Part shown: positions 33,390 to 45,812 of the stretch, piece by piece | Position numbering within the stretch: the stretch's first letter is position 1 | Layout: the number at the start of each line of letters is the position of its first letter | Assembly (NCBI GenBank): GCA_020881915.1 | Contig: JAJFPB010000004.1 | Span: 2,170,001-2,234,000, forward strand | Reading direction: 5' to 3' | Origin: Paramyrothecium sp. XJ0827 | Lineage: Eukaryota > Ascomycota > Sordariomycetes > Hypocreales > Stachybotryaceae | DNA length: 64,000 nt | Notes under the pieces: generated by a model | What the model was told of the DNA's origin: nothing | Databases searched by the model: none | What the model saw: only the letters and a program-made list of their open reading frames with translations | Position numbers and translations under genes: made by a program

Positions 33390-35088
33390 ATCCCGTGGAT
33401 TTCATTTCACGTTAATTTAGGACGGGATGGAAGCGAAGATGGTGAAAAGGGAAAACTGATGTACCTACCGAGATACATAGTCGCTATCTCGTACTTTGAC
33501 TCAATGCAATTACCGTGTAAAGAACGGAAAAGATACCGTTCGATCGATGGAACATGGTACAAGTCTCCCCTGTGTATGATCACCACGATGTTAACCCGAG
33601 TTTGGTTGACGATCAGGATCAGCACCTCGTGGGAGCAGGCAAGACGATTTGCACCACATGGCAGGCTGCCATGATTGACACGGAGCAACCTCTGAGTCGG
33701 AAACCTGCTCAATGGCTCTTTGCCGCAACGTTGGCTTTGCCCGAGCTCCCGTTCTGGTATTTCCACTTCGACTTGGGATGACGCACTGCAGCAGAAGCAC
33801 CATGAGAATCGCCAGGGACCTCTATATGACGCGCGGCGCCGGCTAGCGACGGGAACTCCCTGATTCATGTCGCGACGGGCAACTAGGCGGTCCCGTTTCC
33901 GCAACGTCGAGCTGTTCGCCTGGTGGCGTACCCGGCGTGTATCTCCAAGACATCACGACGCATCTCCGGGGGTGAGCTGAGCTTCCTAATGCGGCAGTTC
34001 GCCAGAACGGCAACGGGTTCGCGGAATGTGGTCAGCATATGGCGACTTCGAGCGAGGAGGAAGAACGTCGCAGGGCGGGCGCGGGCACCAGGGATGCAGG
34101 GCGATCAGGATTTCCATGGGTCCGTCCGGCGAGCTGCTATGTGGTGCTGAAGCATCGTGACCGCGCAACTTACAGGACTGGGTGTTATAGCCATATGCAG
34201 GGTGACCTATCGGCAGGGTAAGAGGGTATGGGGATGGGGATGGGCAGAAGGGAGTCCCCATCGTGGGCTCTTGGAGCCTGAATGGACGTCAACGTGCCGC
34301 CAGCCACGCATCTGCCATGATTTCATTCGGCGACGGCGCCCATCCTATGGACAGCTGAGGCATCCAGAAGAGGCAGAGCATAGGGGGCGGCTACCCTGAT
34401 AGACGGGTGTGCCTCGTTAGACACCTGCTATAAAGAGTAATAGAGTAGGGGATCGACCAGATCAGGCTGACGAGCCACCCGCAAGCACGTCACTCATGGT
34501 GTTACTATAAGTCAGGCGTTATGGTGGATACCCACGGGTTGTGAGAGTTGCTTTGGCTGTGGGTTGTATGGCGTATGGCAGATTCGCCTGGCTTGGGTTG
34601 ACACACTTCCATAATAATAGCCCGGCAAAGAGTAGATGTGACGCGCCGAGAACGACCGCGTTGCGTTGTGTGAGATGGCCCCCCTGCAGAATCAGAAGGA
34701 CCGCATGCAGGGACTCTTGGCCTGGGCAAGACGGCCTTTCGGCCATACACATGTTGGGGCTTGGCCCGCCTTGGACTTTCTGGCTCTGCACCATCACCAG
34801 AATCCTAGGTGGCTTTGGATAATCTGGCCCAGGGAGGGGGGCCCCCATGGGCAGCGCCCAAGCGCCACGCATGCAGATCCTCTTATCTCGCAGCATCGAC
34901 TGGCATCATCTACCCTGATGAGCAAAACTTCCCTATTGCCATCCGAGACGCTACCGAAGAAGCCGGAAACATAGCTGGGTAGGAGACGGGGTGTGCAGCA
35001 TGCACCCACCCTTGGCGGGAGCAAAGCACATACGTTGCGAAAGTTGGGTTGCTGAGCGTGTCTTCTACATCGTGAACCTCTTTAGCCT

Positions 35089-35106
35089 GCAGCAGCAGCA
35101 GCAGCA
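35089..35106. repeat. (GCA)6 trinucleotide repeat
   Basis: Six perfect GCA units followed by GCG, outside any supported gene. Confidence 0.7.
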
Positions 35107-37532
35107 GCGTCGCTACTCACGCGGACCTGCCAGGGAAACGGCCTCTGACAGCCCTGCAGACGTGACGAGAGACGGCGCGCAAGTCCCAGCTCCCGACGGG
35201 AGTGCGAGTTGCAATAGTGGAAAGGAATGTTGCCATGTAGCATCGAGCAGGGGTCTTCTCCAGGGTGGAGGCATCGCCGAGGGGAGGGATTGGGCAGCAG
35301 CCTAGGGCCCCTCTTCCTTTTTCTTGTTCGTTCGGCAGCCGTTGCACTCGGATTGGAGGCAGATGGAAATGATACACAAAAAGCAAAAACAAAAAAACCG
35401 GCAGAAGAGAAGACCCGCAGATTAGACTAGAACATCTGTATAAGGTTGGTTGCTTCGTTTGCTGCCGACGGTGTGGAGGAACGGGAAGAGAGATCGCCCC
35501 ACCAGGTGTGGATGCGTGGGATCATCAGCGATCTCTTGTTCGAGGCCTGCCTTGCCTTGGGCCAAGCCTGACCCTGCCTTGCAACCTCCATCCTCATTTC
35601 CTCCGCTTGCCAGTTCCTGCGTCAGATGATTCCCAGGGAAGGACGACGAGGACGACAGCGAGGTTGCATCGAGGCCACCTATTCCTGCGTCGTGTGGTAT
35701 GCGTCGCTTTTAGCACCCTCTGCATGCGCGGGAATTGGATGTCCCCCGTATGTTGCCTTCAGCATCACTTGCTCAGACTTTTGTTTCCGACGGCAATCAA
35801 AGCAAAGTCCCCAGTGTTCCCCATTACGTTGCTACTGGCGGCTCCAGCCGGAGCCTTCGAGCACGATCGTCGTCTCCCGGAAGCAAGGCTCACTCGATAA
35901 GGGCCGCCCTCCCGAATCCTTTCCGGGATAATGAGAGTCAAGGGGAAAACGAAACCGACTAGCCCATACTCGGCAAGAGAACATTAACCTTAGTGAACTG
36001 CGCACCTGCCCGTGATCCACCATCTTCTTTCTGGGTTAAATTGAGGCATGTTCCGGATGGACAACCCATTCAACCAGTCGAAGGAGTGGAACAAAGGGGG
36101 GGGGCACCAATCGCATGCAACCACCCACCTACTTTGCCATGTCTGGAAGATTCGCTTTTGACGTGCTCCCATGCAGAACTTTGCAAGATGGCCTTCATGT
36201 AGCCCGTGTAGATCCGTCGAGCCTTGCATCCTCACGGCAAGCTCTTAGTGTCCGAATCCAAGGCTAGCAGCTCGGCCTTGGGTGTAACAAGGCGTTAGGA
36301 AAAGAATCCGGTTGTCACCTTTGTCGGCATTGCCAGCATCACCGGTAGCGGCTGCACGTCATCAAATATTCGTGTCAATGTAGTTCATCTTGACGATGTC
36401 AACCATTCAAGCACGCTCTCCCCTGTATGCTTGTACTCCCGAGTGAGCTGTTGAGCGATAGCCACAAGCATGCTCCCTCGCGAGTGCCGGGTGCTGGCTC
36501 AGCAGTTGGATTTGCACTTTGGCCAGGCGAGATTGCCGTGCGTAGTGATTCCGACTGGCTGAGCAAGTTTGCGCTGCCCCCTCCCATGCGCCATCCATTG
36601 TCAGTGGACCAACTACGACACAGCAGTGGGAGCCGGGCATGCAGCTCAACCTTCCTGACTGAGAAACCGGTGGCATCTCCAATGGACCGGCACTTGCTTC
36701 CCCCACCAACCCGGAGCCGAACCCGGCATGGCGCATGTGGATGGGTGGGCTGTTGTTTATTTCCTGGTGTTGTTTCATGTCCCAGATCCAGATCCCCATA
36801 CCTCCTGCCTTGCTGTATGCTCTGTTCGCCTCAAGATGAAAGCACATGCTGTCGTTTCTTTCACAACGTTGTTGAAAGGCCAGTGATGGCTTTCCGTTTT
36901 GTTCCAAGATCAAGTCTGTAGCTTGTCACTGACTGAGGCCTGTGCGTCGATCTGTCGTCGAGCGTCACATCCTACCTGGGCGTAGCCGTGAGACCCTCTG
37001 GTCTGCCTTGCTATGTTGACCTGCCTCCGATCACCAGCACAGCCATTCGCTTGCCATTCTCTGCTCCCACCCTCACAAGGCGGCCCCCACCCGGGCCAGC
37101 GGCCGCCCTATGCAGTCACATCCGCCAAGGGCAATTGCCTCATCGTGAAGGTTGCATATCCGCTTCTTGGGGCCTTGCGTAGGAAGCCAGCTCCCACTCA
37201 ACAAAGGCCTCGTCCTGCTACGCGCCAGATGACACCATTCCTGCCACACCGTAGCCGCGAAGCTTGCCTCCTTCCACTTTGCGAATCGTTCTCCGCATTC
37301 TGTGCTCGACCCTGATAATCAGCTCATCGGCACATCGTCCGGATGAGGAAGCTGTTGTGCGTGACGACTCGAGATAGAATCCGCGCGAGTATGGCGTCGA
37401 GCTTCGAGAGCGTCGCGCAACGCTTTGGGTGCGACCTTGGCCGTGGTTTGACAGGTTCCCGAGTCCATGATGGTTGCCTCGCCTGCAGCGACGTCGTCGA
37501 GGGTGGGTGTCGTGATGCGTCGTGGAGGCATC

Positions 37533-37540
37533 TATATAAA
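37533..37540 (+). promoter_or_regulatory. TATA box of the subtilisin-like protease gene
   Basis: TATATAAA sits 108 bases before the ATG at 37648, followed by a CT- and CA-rich leader. This is a strong core promoter match, as expected for a highly inducible secreted enzyme. Confidence 0.6.
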
Positions 37541-37647
37541 CCGACGTTACGCCCCGTCCAACCATCACTTTCTCCTCAAGTCCCCAACCATCAGGAGATC
37601 TTCCAACGCATTCTAAAGAAACCAAACCGTCCCGGTCCTTGTCCACA

Positions 37648-38972
<1,325 letters not shown>

Positions 38973-40421
38973 ATTATGCTGCCAAATCAAGCTCACAAAG
39001 AATGCGACAAGAAGACTCCGATGGGCAAAACGACGGGGGACTCTGATTCAGGGTATCATTGATACACTTGTACCTCATTACCTGGTTGCTCAGGGTAAGC
39101 TAGTAAGATAGGACAAGATAGAGAATACAGTGAAAAGTTGGTGAAAAACATGGCCCCTGAGCTGACGTGATGATTGTTTCGTGACGTTGACGTGAACGCT
39201 GTGAACTGGCGTGGAACTCTACATGAGCCGAGCAAGCAGTGTACCCTGAAAAGTCAACTAGACTTGCTCAATAGAACCCAATCGTATCATATGTCGAGGA
39301 AGTAACCCGAGCCATTCCATGTGATCAACAATGGTTTTGTCAAAAGAGCTCGGAAGTGTCGTACAAATGTTGTCCATACAGGATATTTCGTGTTATACAA
39401 GTCGTTGGTGAGATGCCAGCCCGCCCCACTACACGATGCCGCCTGTCCACTTATGCAATTGTCCGGATAAGGTAGCCCCTAAATTCTGGTTAGCTTAGGT
39501 AATACAGCATGGCAAGGCAAGGGTAATTTGGGGCACCATCCGGCCGCACCTTCTTGATAAAATTCTCCCTCTGCAAGCACGAGAACAAGATGGATGCAGT
39601 GTCCGACGAACAATACGACGAATGCTATTCCGTGACGCAACGTGGCTGTGCTTCCTACATTTCTCAAAGAGGCTATCCACAGCTCTCAAGCATTGAAAGC
39701 AGTCGCAGGTAGGTTTCAACGTAGACACTTCCAGTCATCTGTCGATTCGCACGCACATCTCTCCTTATCTGGTACCGCAGCAAGTTTTCACTCCCAGCCT
39801 ACTCGGTTCTCGGAAACGAGAACGCGCCACGAGTCTTCTCACGAAGGTCTTCCCTCGCGCAACGTGTTTTGCGATGCGCATAGGAAGTTGGGCTGGGCGA
39901 CATGGTGAAGGGGAGGATTTTTTCGTAATTTCCTCCTCATACTTGCTTGCTGCAAGAATGAAAACTTGGACCATCATAGTCCACGCCTTGTCATCATTTC
40001 AATTTCCCACACAGGCGTGGCTCCTAGGGCTCCTACATCTTTAATTCTTTCGTGATCTTGACTGCTGAAGTTTTGTCTGTTCCCAGCCGGCTCAACGCGG
40101 CGCGGAAAAGCCGGGTTCTGTAGGGTTTGACGAAGGGCTCGTAGTGGGCGGCGTAGCGTATAGCGCAAGCAACCCTGCCAACGGGGGATTCCGTGTTTCC
40201 TGATTGTAGACCATCATATACGTCACATCACATGCATTCCCAGACTGGGTAGGTGCAACTTATAGAAAGCCCCCATTCATGTCCGTAAACCACAAGTCGT
40301 ATAGTTTCGTCAAGTTGCCCATCAGATTAATAGAAGAAGATATTCATCTCATCCGTTCTTGTTTTCATTTACTGCGTTGCCGTTGAAGCAATCAGTGGCA
40401 CAACTCATACACCCAATCAAA
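38973..40421. other. Intergenic region, no gene seen
   Basis: 3' flank of the protease gene and promoter of the malic enzyme gene. Short frames near 39500-39900 overlap on both strands and lack family features. Confidence 0.5.
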
Positions 40422-42471
40422 ATGGGCCAGTCCAAGAACTCCAAGTTTCCCGATGCTCCCCTCAGCACCAGGGGCACAATTGACTGTGCGCTCATAGGCA
40501 GCGCGCTCCTCAACTCGCCCTTTTTCAACAAGGGATCAGCCTTTTCTCCAGAGGAACGCTCAGAGTTCAGCCTTACAAGTTTGCTTCCCCAGAATGTTCA
40601 AAGCCTCGACCAACAAGTCCACCGCGCATACCAGCAGTACTCTAGCAGGCAAGATGACCTCGCAAAGAACACCTTCCTCACGTCTCTGAAAGAGCAGAAC
40701 GCGGTTCTGTATTTCAAGGTGAGTGGCGCCCCCACTGCAAAAGCTGCATAACCATGGGCGGCCTGCTTAATTTCTCTCATAGTTGCTCCAGGAGCATCTC
40801 AAGGAGATGTTCAGCGTGGTGTACACACCAACGGAAGGCGAAGCTATACAGAAATACTCCTCGCTCTTCCGGCGGCCTGAGGGCTGTTTCTTGAACATCA
40901 ATGACCAGGACCGAATCCACCATGACCTCTCCCAGTGGGGCGAGGCCAATGACGTTGATTACATAGTTGTCACCGGTCAGCGCCCTTCCCCTGAATCATT
41001 ATGTTACAGCCAGCTCTGACTCCTAGAAGATGGTGAAGAAATTTTGGGTATCGGTGATCAAGGCGTAGGCGGCATCCTCATCTCGATCGCCAAGCTTGTC
41101 CTCTGCACTCTGTGCGCGGGCATTCACCCAAACCGCGGTCTCCCCGTCGTTCTTGATTGCGGTACCGACAATGAGGATCTCCTGAACGACGACCTTTACC
41201 TAGGGTTGCGGCAAAAGCGAGTTCGCGGCAAGCGCTACGACGAGTTCGTGGAGAAGTTTGTGCAGGCGGCTCGGAAGTTGTATCCCCGCGCGTACATTCA
41301 TTTTGAGGATTTCGGGCTGCCTAATGGTAACACTACATTCTGCCATGGCTTGATGAATGAGTAGCGACTGCTAACATCTCTTTCCCTAGCGAGACGTCTG
41401 CTTGACATGTATCGACCAAAGATGCCGTGCTTCAACGATGACGTCCAAGGCACCGGCTGTGTTACCCTCGCTGCGATCAAGGCCGGTCTCCAGATCAACA
41501 AGCAAAAGCTGACGGATATCCGCATGGTCATCTTCGGCGCCGGCAGCGCTGGCGTCGGCATCGCCGATCAAGTACGGGACGCTATAGCCGCGGAAGGGAA
41601 TATCAGCCACGAGGAAGCGGCCAAGCAAATATGGTAAGGCTAGACATCAGCATCGCCCTGTAATCTCTTTTTGCTGACCGTGTCTCTCAGGCTGGTTGAC
41701 AAACCTGGACTTCTGACTACCGAGACCGAGGCATCCGATGCGCAGAAGGGCTTCCTCAAGGACAGTGCCGAGTGGAAGGACAAAGATCACGACCTTTATT
41801 CCGTTGTCAAGAACGTGCGGCCCAACGTCCTCATCGGCACATCCACCGTCCCTGGGGCCTTCACAGAGGAAATCGTCAAGGCCATGCTGGAGAACGCGCC
41901 TAGGCCCATCATCTTCCCCTTGTCGAACCCCACGCGCCTGCACGAGGCCAAGCCGACGGACCTGCTTCGCTGGACCGAAGGCAAAGCCCTCGTTGCCACG
42001 GGCTCCCCTTTCGAACCCGTCAAGGGCCCGTGGGGTGACGGCGGCAAAGAAGTCACCATCGACATCGCCGAGTGCAACAACTCGGTCGTCTTCCCCGGCA
42101 TAGGCCTTGGCTGTGTCCTCTCGCGCGCACGCCTCCTCACGGACCGCATGCTCGTCGCCGCCGTCGACAGCGTTGCCTCCCTCAGCCCCGCGCTGTCCGA
42201 CCCGACGGCCCCCCTGGTGCCGGACGTCGAGGCCGTACGCGACGTCAGCGTGCGCGTGGCGCGCGGGGTCATCCAGGCAGCCGTGAAGGAGGGACTGGCA
42301 ACGCAGGACGGGATCCCCTCCGACGAGGCAGATCTTGACGAGTGGATCCGCGAGCAGATGTGGGAGCCCGAGTACCGCCCATTGAAGCTCGTCACGCTGG
42401 AGGCGGCCACGCGCGCCGCTAAAGGTGAGCTGCGCAAGGTCGGAACGGTGGACCGGGCTGGTGAGCTATAG
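40422..42471 (+). CDS. Malic enzyme (NAD(P)-dependent malate dehydrogenase, decarboxylating)
   Basis: Oxidatively decarboxylates malate to pyruvate. Five exons (40422-40718, 40783-40975, 41030-41326, 41390-41633, 41691-42471) encode 603 aa, in the normal fungal range. Four introns of 54-64 nt rebuild YFK-LLQEHL, VVT-DGEEILGIGDQG, GLPN-ARRLLD and KQIW-LVDKPG. Conserved segments are VVYTPTEGEAIQKYS, GDQGVGGILISIAKL, FEDFGLPN, the signature FNDDVQGTGCVTLAA, the dinucleotide-binding GAGSAGVGIAD, and PLSNPTRLHEAKP. The third exon acceptor was placed at AAG before ATGGTGAAG because that gives the family sequence without an extra residue. No mitochondrial presequence is apparent, so a cytosolic form is favoured. 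NAD versus NADP preference cannot be read from sequence. The start is the first ATG (AAAATGGGC). Confidence 0.95.
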
Positions 42472-42787
42472 TTACGTCTAAATGATTTTAATGAGACACG
42501 TAAATATCAAGTGTGTGGTAGACCGTGAAACAGTGCTCACACAGAGACCGCGGGAAATTGCCAATGAATGCTCATCTACAGTTCCTCGTCTGTAGAAGTC
42601 CTTCGAAAGCCGTGCAATACTTGATTAGAGACGGACACAAATAATGCTTCCTAAAACATATCTTGCTACCAAATAGTCAATTGGCATAAAGCACATTGCC
42701 CAGTATGAGGATCTGCCTCAAACCCATCTTGTCAAGCAATCAATCGATGACACCAACCAAATAACCAAAAGGTCTTCAAAATGAATC
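42472..42787. other. Convergent 3' flanks, no gene seen
   Basis: A short AT-rich spacer between the malic enzyme gene (plus) and the Mtc1-like gene (minus). Confidence 0.5.
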
Positions 42788-44362
42788 TCAAAGCACACCG
42801 GCTCTAGCCGCCTCGCCTGCATTCTCCTGTACCACGTCCTCTACGCGTCTCTTACCCCTGCCGAGGCCACCCTCACCAACACCCATCCTGCGAGCCACAT
42901 ACCTTTGTGCGACAACGCCGACGGAGAGGCTGAGGAGCTCCTCGATCCATTCCGCAACCCACTCCCGGGGGTCTATACCACCTCCCTCAACAATCTCCCG
43001 GATCTCATCCGGAAGCTCGACCTCATACGATTTTCGTCCAGCTTCGTTAGACTCGGGGGTCAACGCAGCGGGCGCATCGAGCCATCGGATCCATTTGGCC
43101 GGCACTGCCTGGCTCAATGCGGAGAAGGAGATCTCATGCACCGGGTCGAGAATGAATACTGCAAATTGCACAGCCTCTTCGGCCTCCTGAGGCTCCTGCA
43201 CAGTCGAGGACTCCTTCTCAGCAGCAGCAGCAGCAGTTGACGCGAACAGCCCCTTGTCTACCTCGCTTGTGATGGCTTGTATGGCCAAGAAGATATCTGA
43301 AGTGCGAACAGGGTTGGTCTCGCTCAACGCCTCGGTCGCCCGGATCTTGGCCTCTTGCACACCCCCGTGCCCAGCATAGTATTCGTTGGCATACGCTTCG
43401 GCACTGGCGCGGCAAAGCTTGGTACCCTCGGTCAAGCCAGTGACCAGCCCTATCTCACGGGCTGTTCCGGATTGACGCCACCAGGGACCATCGCGCCAGC
43501 CAGCTGAGCCGTCGGTCGAGCGTCGGGATGTGCTTTCTTGACCGCGTTGGACGACGAGTAGGTCGCCACCCTCGACCTGGGACATGACGCGTGAAAAGAC
43601 ATCGTGGATGAGGGGATCGAGGGAAGGGTAGCCGACAAGATCGTGCGTAATGTGAATGAGGAGACGCTCGTGAGAGCTGATCGGCGGTGCGATGGTATGG
43701 AGGATGTTGGTGAAGGTCGGTAAGGCGCGGGCGCGGATCTCGTCACCTGTAGCGCATTAGCAAACGCATCTGCGAAACGGTTACAAAGGACTTGGCGTAC
43801 CATAGTTCTTTAGAGTGTTAACGTCAATGTTAAGTCCGCGAACCTGTTCAGCCCACTTCTTGGCCTCCTCGTTTTGCTGGATCTCCTTGTACGCAGCCTC
43901 GGCTTGCTTCATGGCCGCCGAAGCAGTGGACAGGATACCACCCCACCAGCCACCGCCTCCGCCAGCCTGCTGCGGCGCCTGTTGTGCCTGTTCGACGGTG
44001 CCCTTCTTCTCGGATTCGTATAGCTCGGAGCTCGTGGCGCTGGGAGTAAAGCTTGCTCTCAAGCTCCTGGTGCTGTCGGTCGACTTGCGCGTCGTGGCCT
44101 TGTCATCGGCGACGGGAGGGGTGGCGGTGGAGCGCTTGGGACCAGACTCCTTGAGGCGAGGCGTGTGCGGGCGCGAGGGCTGCTGGGAGAGCTGGCTCTC
44201 GATATCGGCAAAGGGGTCGAGGTCGCCGATGGCCTTGGAGGCGGCCGAGGTTGCCTTGGCGGGCTTCGCAGTTGACGGCTTGATGGCTTCGTCGCCAATG
44301 CCGGAGAAGAGGTCGTCAAGGTTGTCGTCGGCCGGTGTGGCCTTTGTCTTTTTGGACGCCAT
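42788..44362 (-). CDS. Mtc1-like protein (maintenance of telomere capping 1 family, DUF5427)
   Basis: Exons 44362-43801 and 43746-42788 encode 506 aa; the 54-nt intron (GTACGC, branch GCTAAT, acceptor ACAG) joins LKNYG to DEIRARALPTF. The N-terminal third is acidic and disordered (DDNLDDLFSGIGDE, DLDPFADIESQLS), followed by a Gly/Trp motif (GGGGGWWGGILSTASAAMKQAE) and a helical segment ending WAEQVRGLNIDVNTLKNYG. The C-terminal domain contains LPTFTNILHTIAPPIS, ERLLIHITHDLVGYP, GLFAS with an Ala run coded by CAG/CTG repeats, and VQFAVFILDPVHEISFSALSQ. This arrangement is that of the fungal DUF5427/Mtc1 family; yeast Mtc1 is a cytoplasmic/Golgi-associated protein with a genetic link to telomere capping. 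The molecular activity is unknown. It is divergent from the large protein at 45813. Confidence 0.75.
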
Positions 44363-45812
44363 GACGGAGAGGTCGCGAAGCCAATGGCAGTGGCTCTAGA
44401 TTGCAGGTCTTTTGTTGGAGGTGTCGGTGCAGATGTGGCTCTAGTAGGATGATGTGAAGGGGGTAATACGGAGGGATGGTTGAATGACGGAAGCTCAGGT
44501 GAGTGGAGTGCACGGGCAGCTACTGTAGCTCTGCCGCCTGAAGCCCGAGATCGATACCAGACAGGGTAAGGTATGGTATGCTGTGGCACTTGCCAGCTTT
44601 ACCTGGACAAAGATGGGGACCGTAAGGTACGGCACTGTACTCTGTATAACTTACTACCTTACATCAGGGTATCCTATGTATCTTAGCTGCCTCAAGTCGA
44701 TGCTAGCGCTCCTTTCAAGTTTTGTTTTAAGAATGAGCACGGAGAGGAAATAGACGGGCTTCGCATTTGCATCGTCCCACCTTGCTTAGAAAAACACGAA
44801 TGGTTCTCTACGTGCCTTCCTTGCATACACGTCGAGCAAATTAGTCGCACACGGGATGAGATACCAATAATAGCAGTTAAGTAGGTACATACCTACCTTA
44901 AAGCGTGTCTACCAAGGGTACGACGTCTGTGTAAGTGCTTACGACGATGGATTCTGGCCAACACCGAATACATTGTCCTTATTAGGTAAGAAGGTACTTG
45001 TCCTTAAGGTAAGGTACTGAGGTGACGCTGTGTGAGGTACTTCCAGCATCGCCGGAGTGACACCATCTCCTCGGGTACTGCGTCAGGTGGTGAAGGCGAA
45101 TGCATTAAACAAATGCGCCGGCTTAACTGATTTGCGGCAGCGTTGATTGGCTGCTACTAAACAACGGAGGAACCCCGGGGCACGGCTGATGACCCTTTTG
45201 GGCTGCTGCTTGGCTACTACGGGTGCCTGTAGGAGGTCCTTGTTAGAGTAAAAACCCCCCCTTGGCCTTGGCTTTGGGCTTGGGCTTGGGGGGGGGGCTG
45301 GTGGCGGTACGTACCGTTTCGGTCTCTCTCTCACAACTGGGTCTAGGCGTGGCTTATTATTCGGACCACGACACCTCCAGAAAAACGAAAGGCAAAGGAG
45401 AAGATTGCAGCGAGGAGGGCATTTCTCCCATCCGTCAAAGCCCATCAAATTGGCCAGCTGCATCGCCGTCTGCGGCCTGGACAGGAGGCGTTCTTGATTA
45501 TTTTGTCTGACCTATTGCGCCCGCCTTGCTTTCCTTGCCTGTCGCCATTGTTCCCCTTGGTTCAAATTTCTCTTTCTGACACGCCCTCTCACCTCACCTC
45601 ACTTCGCGGCACCTCACCTCACCCGGCTTTTCATACAGCGCCGCCACCCCTTTGCTCTTCTCTCTTCCTCGCCTTGCGTGGCTCTTTCTTCCTTGCCCCT
45701 TCCTCCGCTCCGAGCAGTGCCTCTTTTCTCCCGCTTCCCGGATGACACGCTCTGCCTCCCCCTGTGCTCTCTTACAGCCCTGCTCATATAACAGACACGG
45801 CTGCGGTTCGTC
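44363..45812. other. Divergent promoter region with GGTAAGGTAC-type repeats
   Basis: Lies between the Mtc1-like gene (minus) and the large nuclear-type protein (plus). No coding frame is supported. It carries several GGTAAGGTA/TACCTTACC copies, a GGGCTTGG-rich stretch with a G10 run near 45268-45298, and repeated CACCTCACCT units near 45590-45620 just before the transcription-start zone of the plus-strand gene. Confidence 0.5.
44566..45020. repeat. Dispersed GGTAAGGTAC / TACCTTAC motif cluster
   Basis: Copies or close variants occur near 44567, 44620, 44653, 44881-44900 (a short palindrome, GTAGGTA-CA-TACCTAC), 44985 and 45008. Related single copies occur at 29849, 33458 and 52910, always outside genes. 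Confidence 0.5.

Larger units (their letters stand above)
33390..37647. other. 4.3 kb intergenic region, no convincing gene
   Basis: Several frames of 100-168 codons occur (for example 36407-36913 minus and 36427-36921 plus), but they overlap on opposite strands and show no domain. A (GCA)6 run lies at 35089-35106. The last kilobase should contain the promoter of the secreted protease, including the TATATAAA at 37533. Confidence 0.5.

Noticed and set aside
36407..36921. Overlapping frames of 168 (minus) and 164 (plus) codons
   Set aside because: Both strands are open over the same bases with no domain, start context or splice support.
39642..39711. Coding-like segment ending at a GTAGGT donor
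   Set aside because: An in-frame stop lies just upstream with no acceptor, and no downstream exon could be joined.
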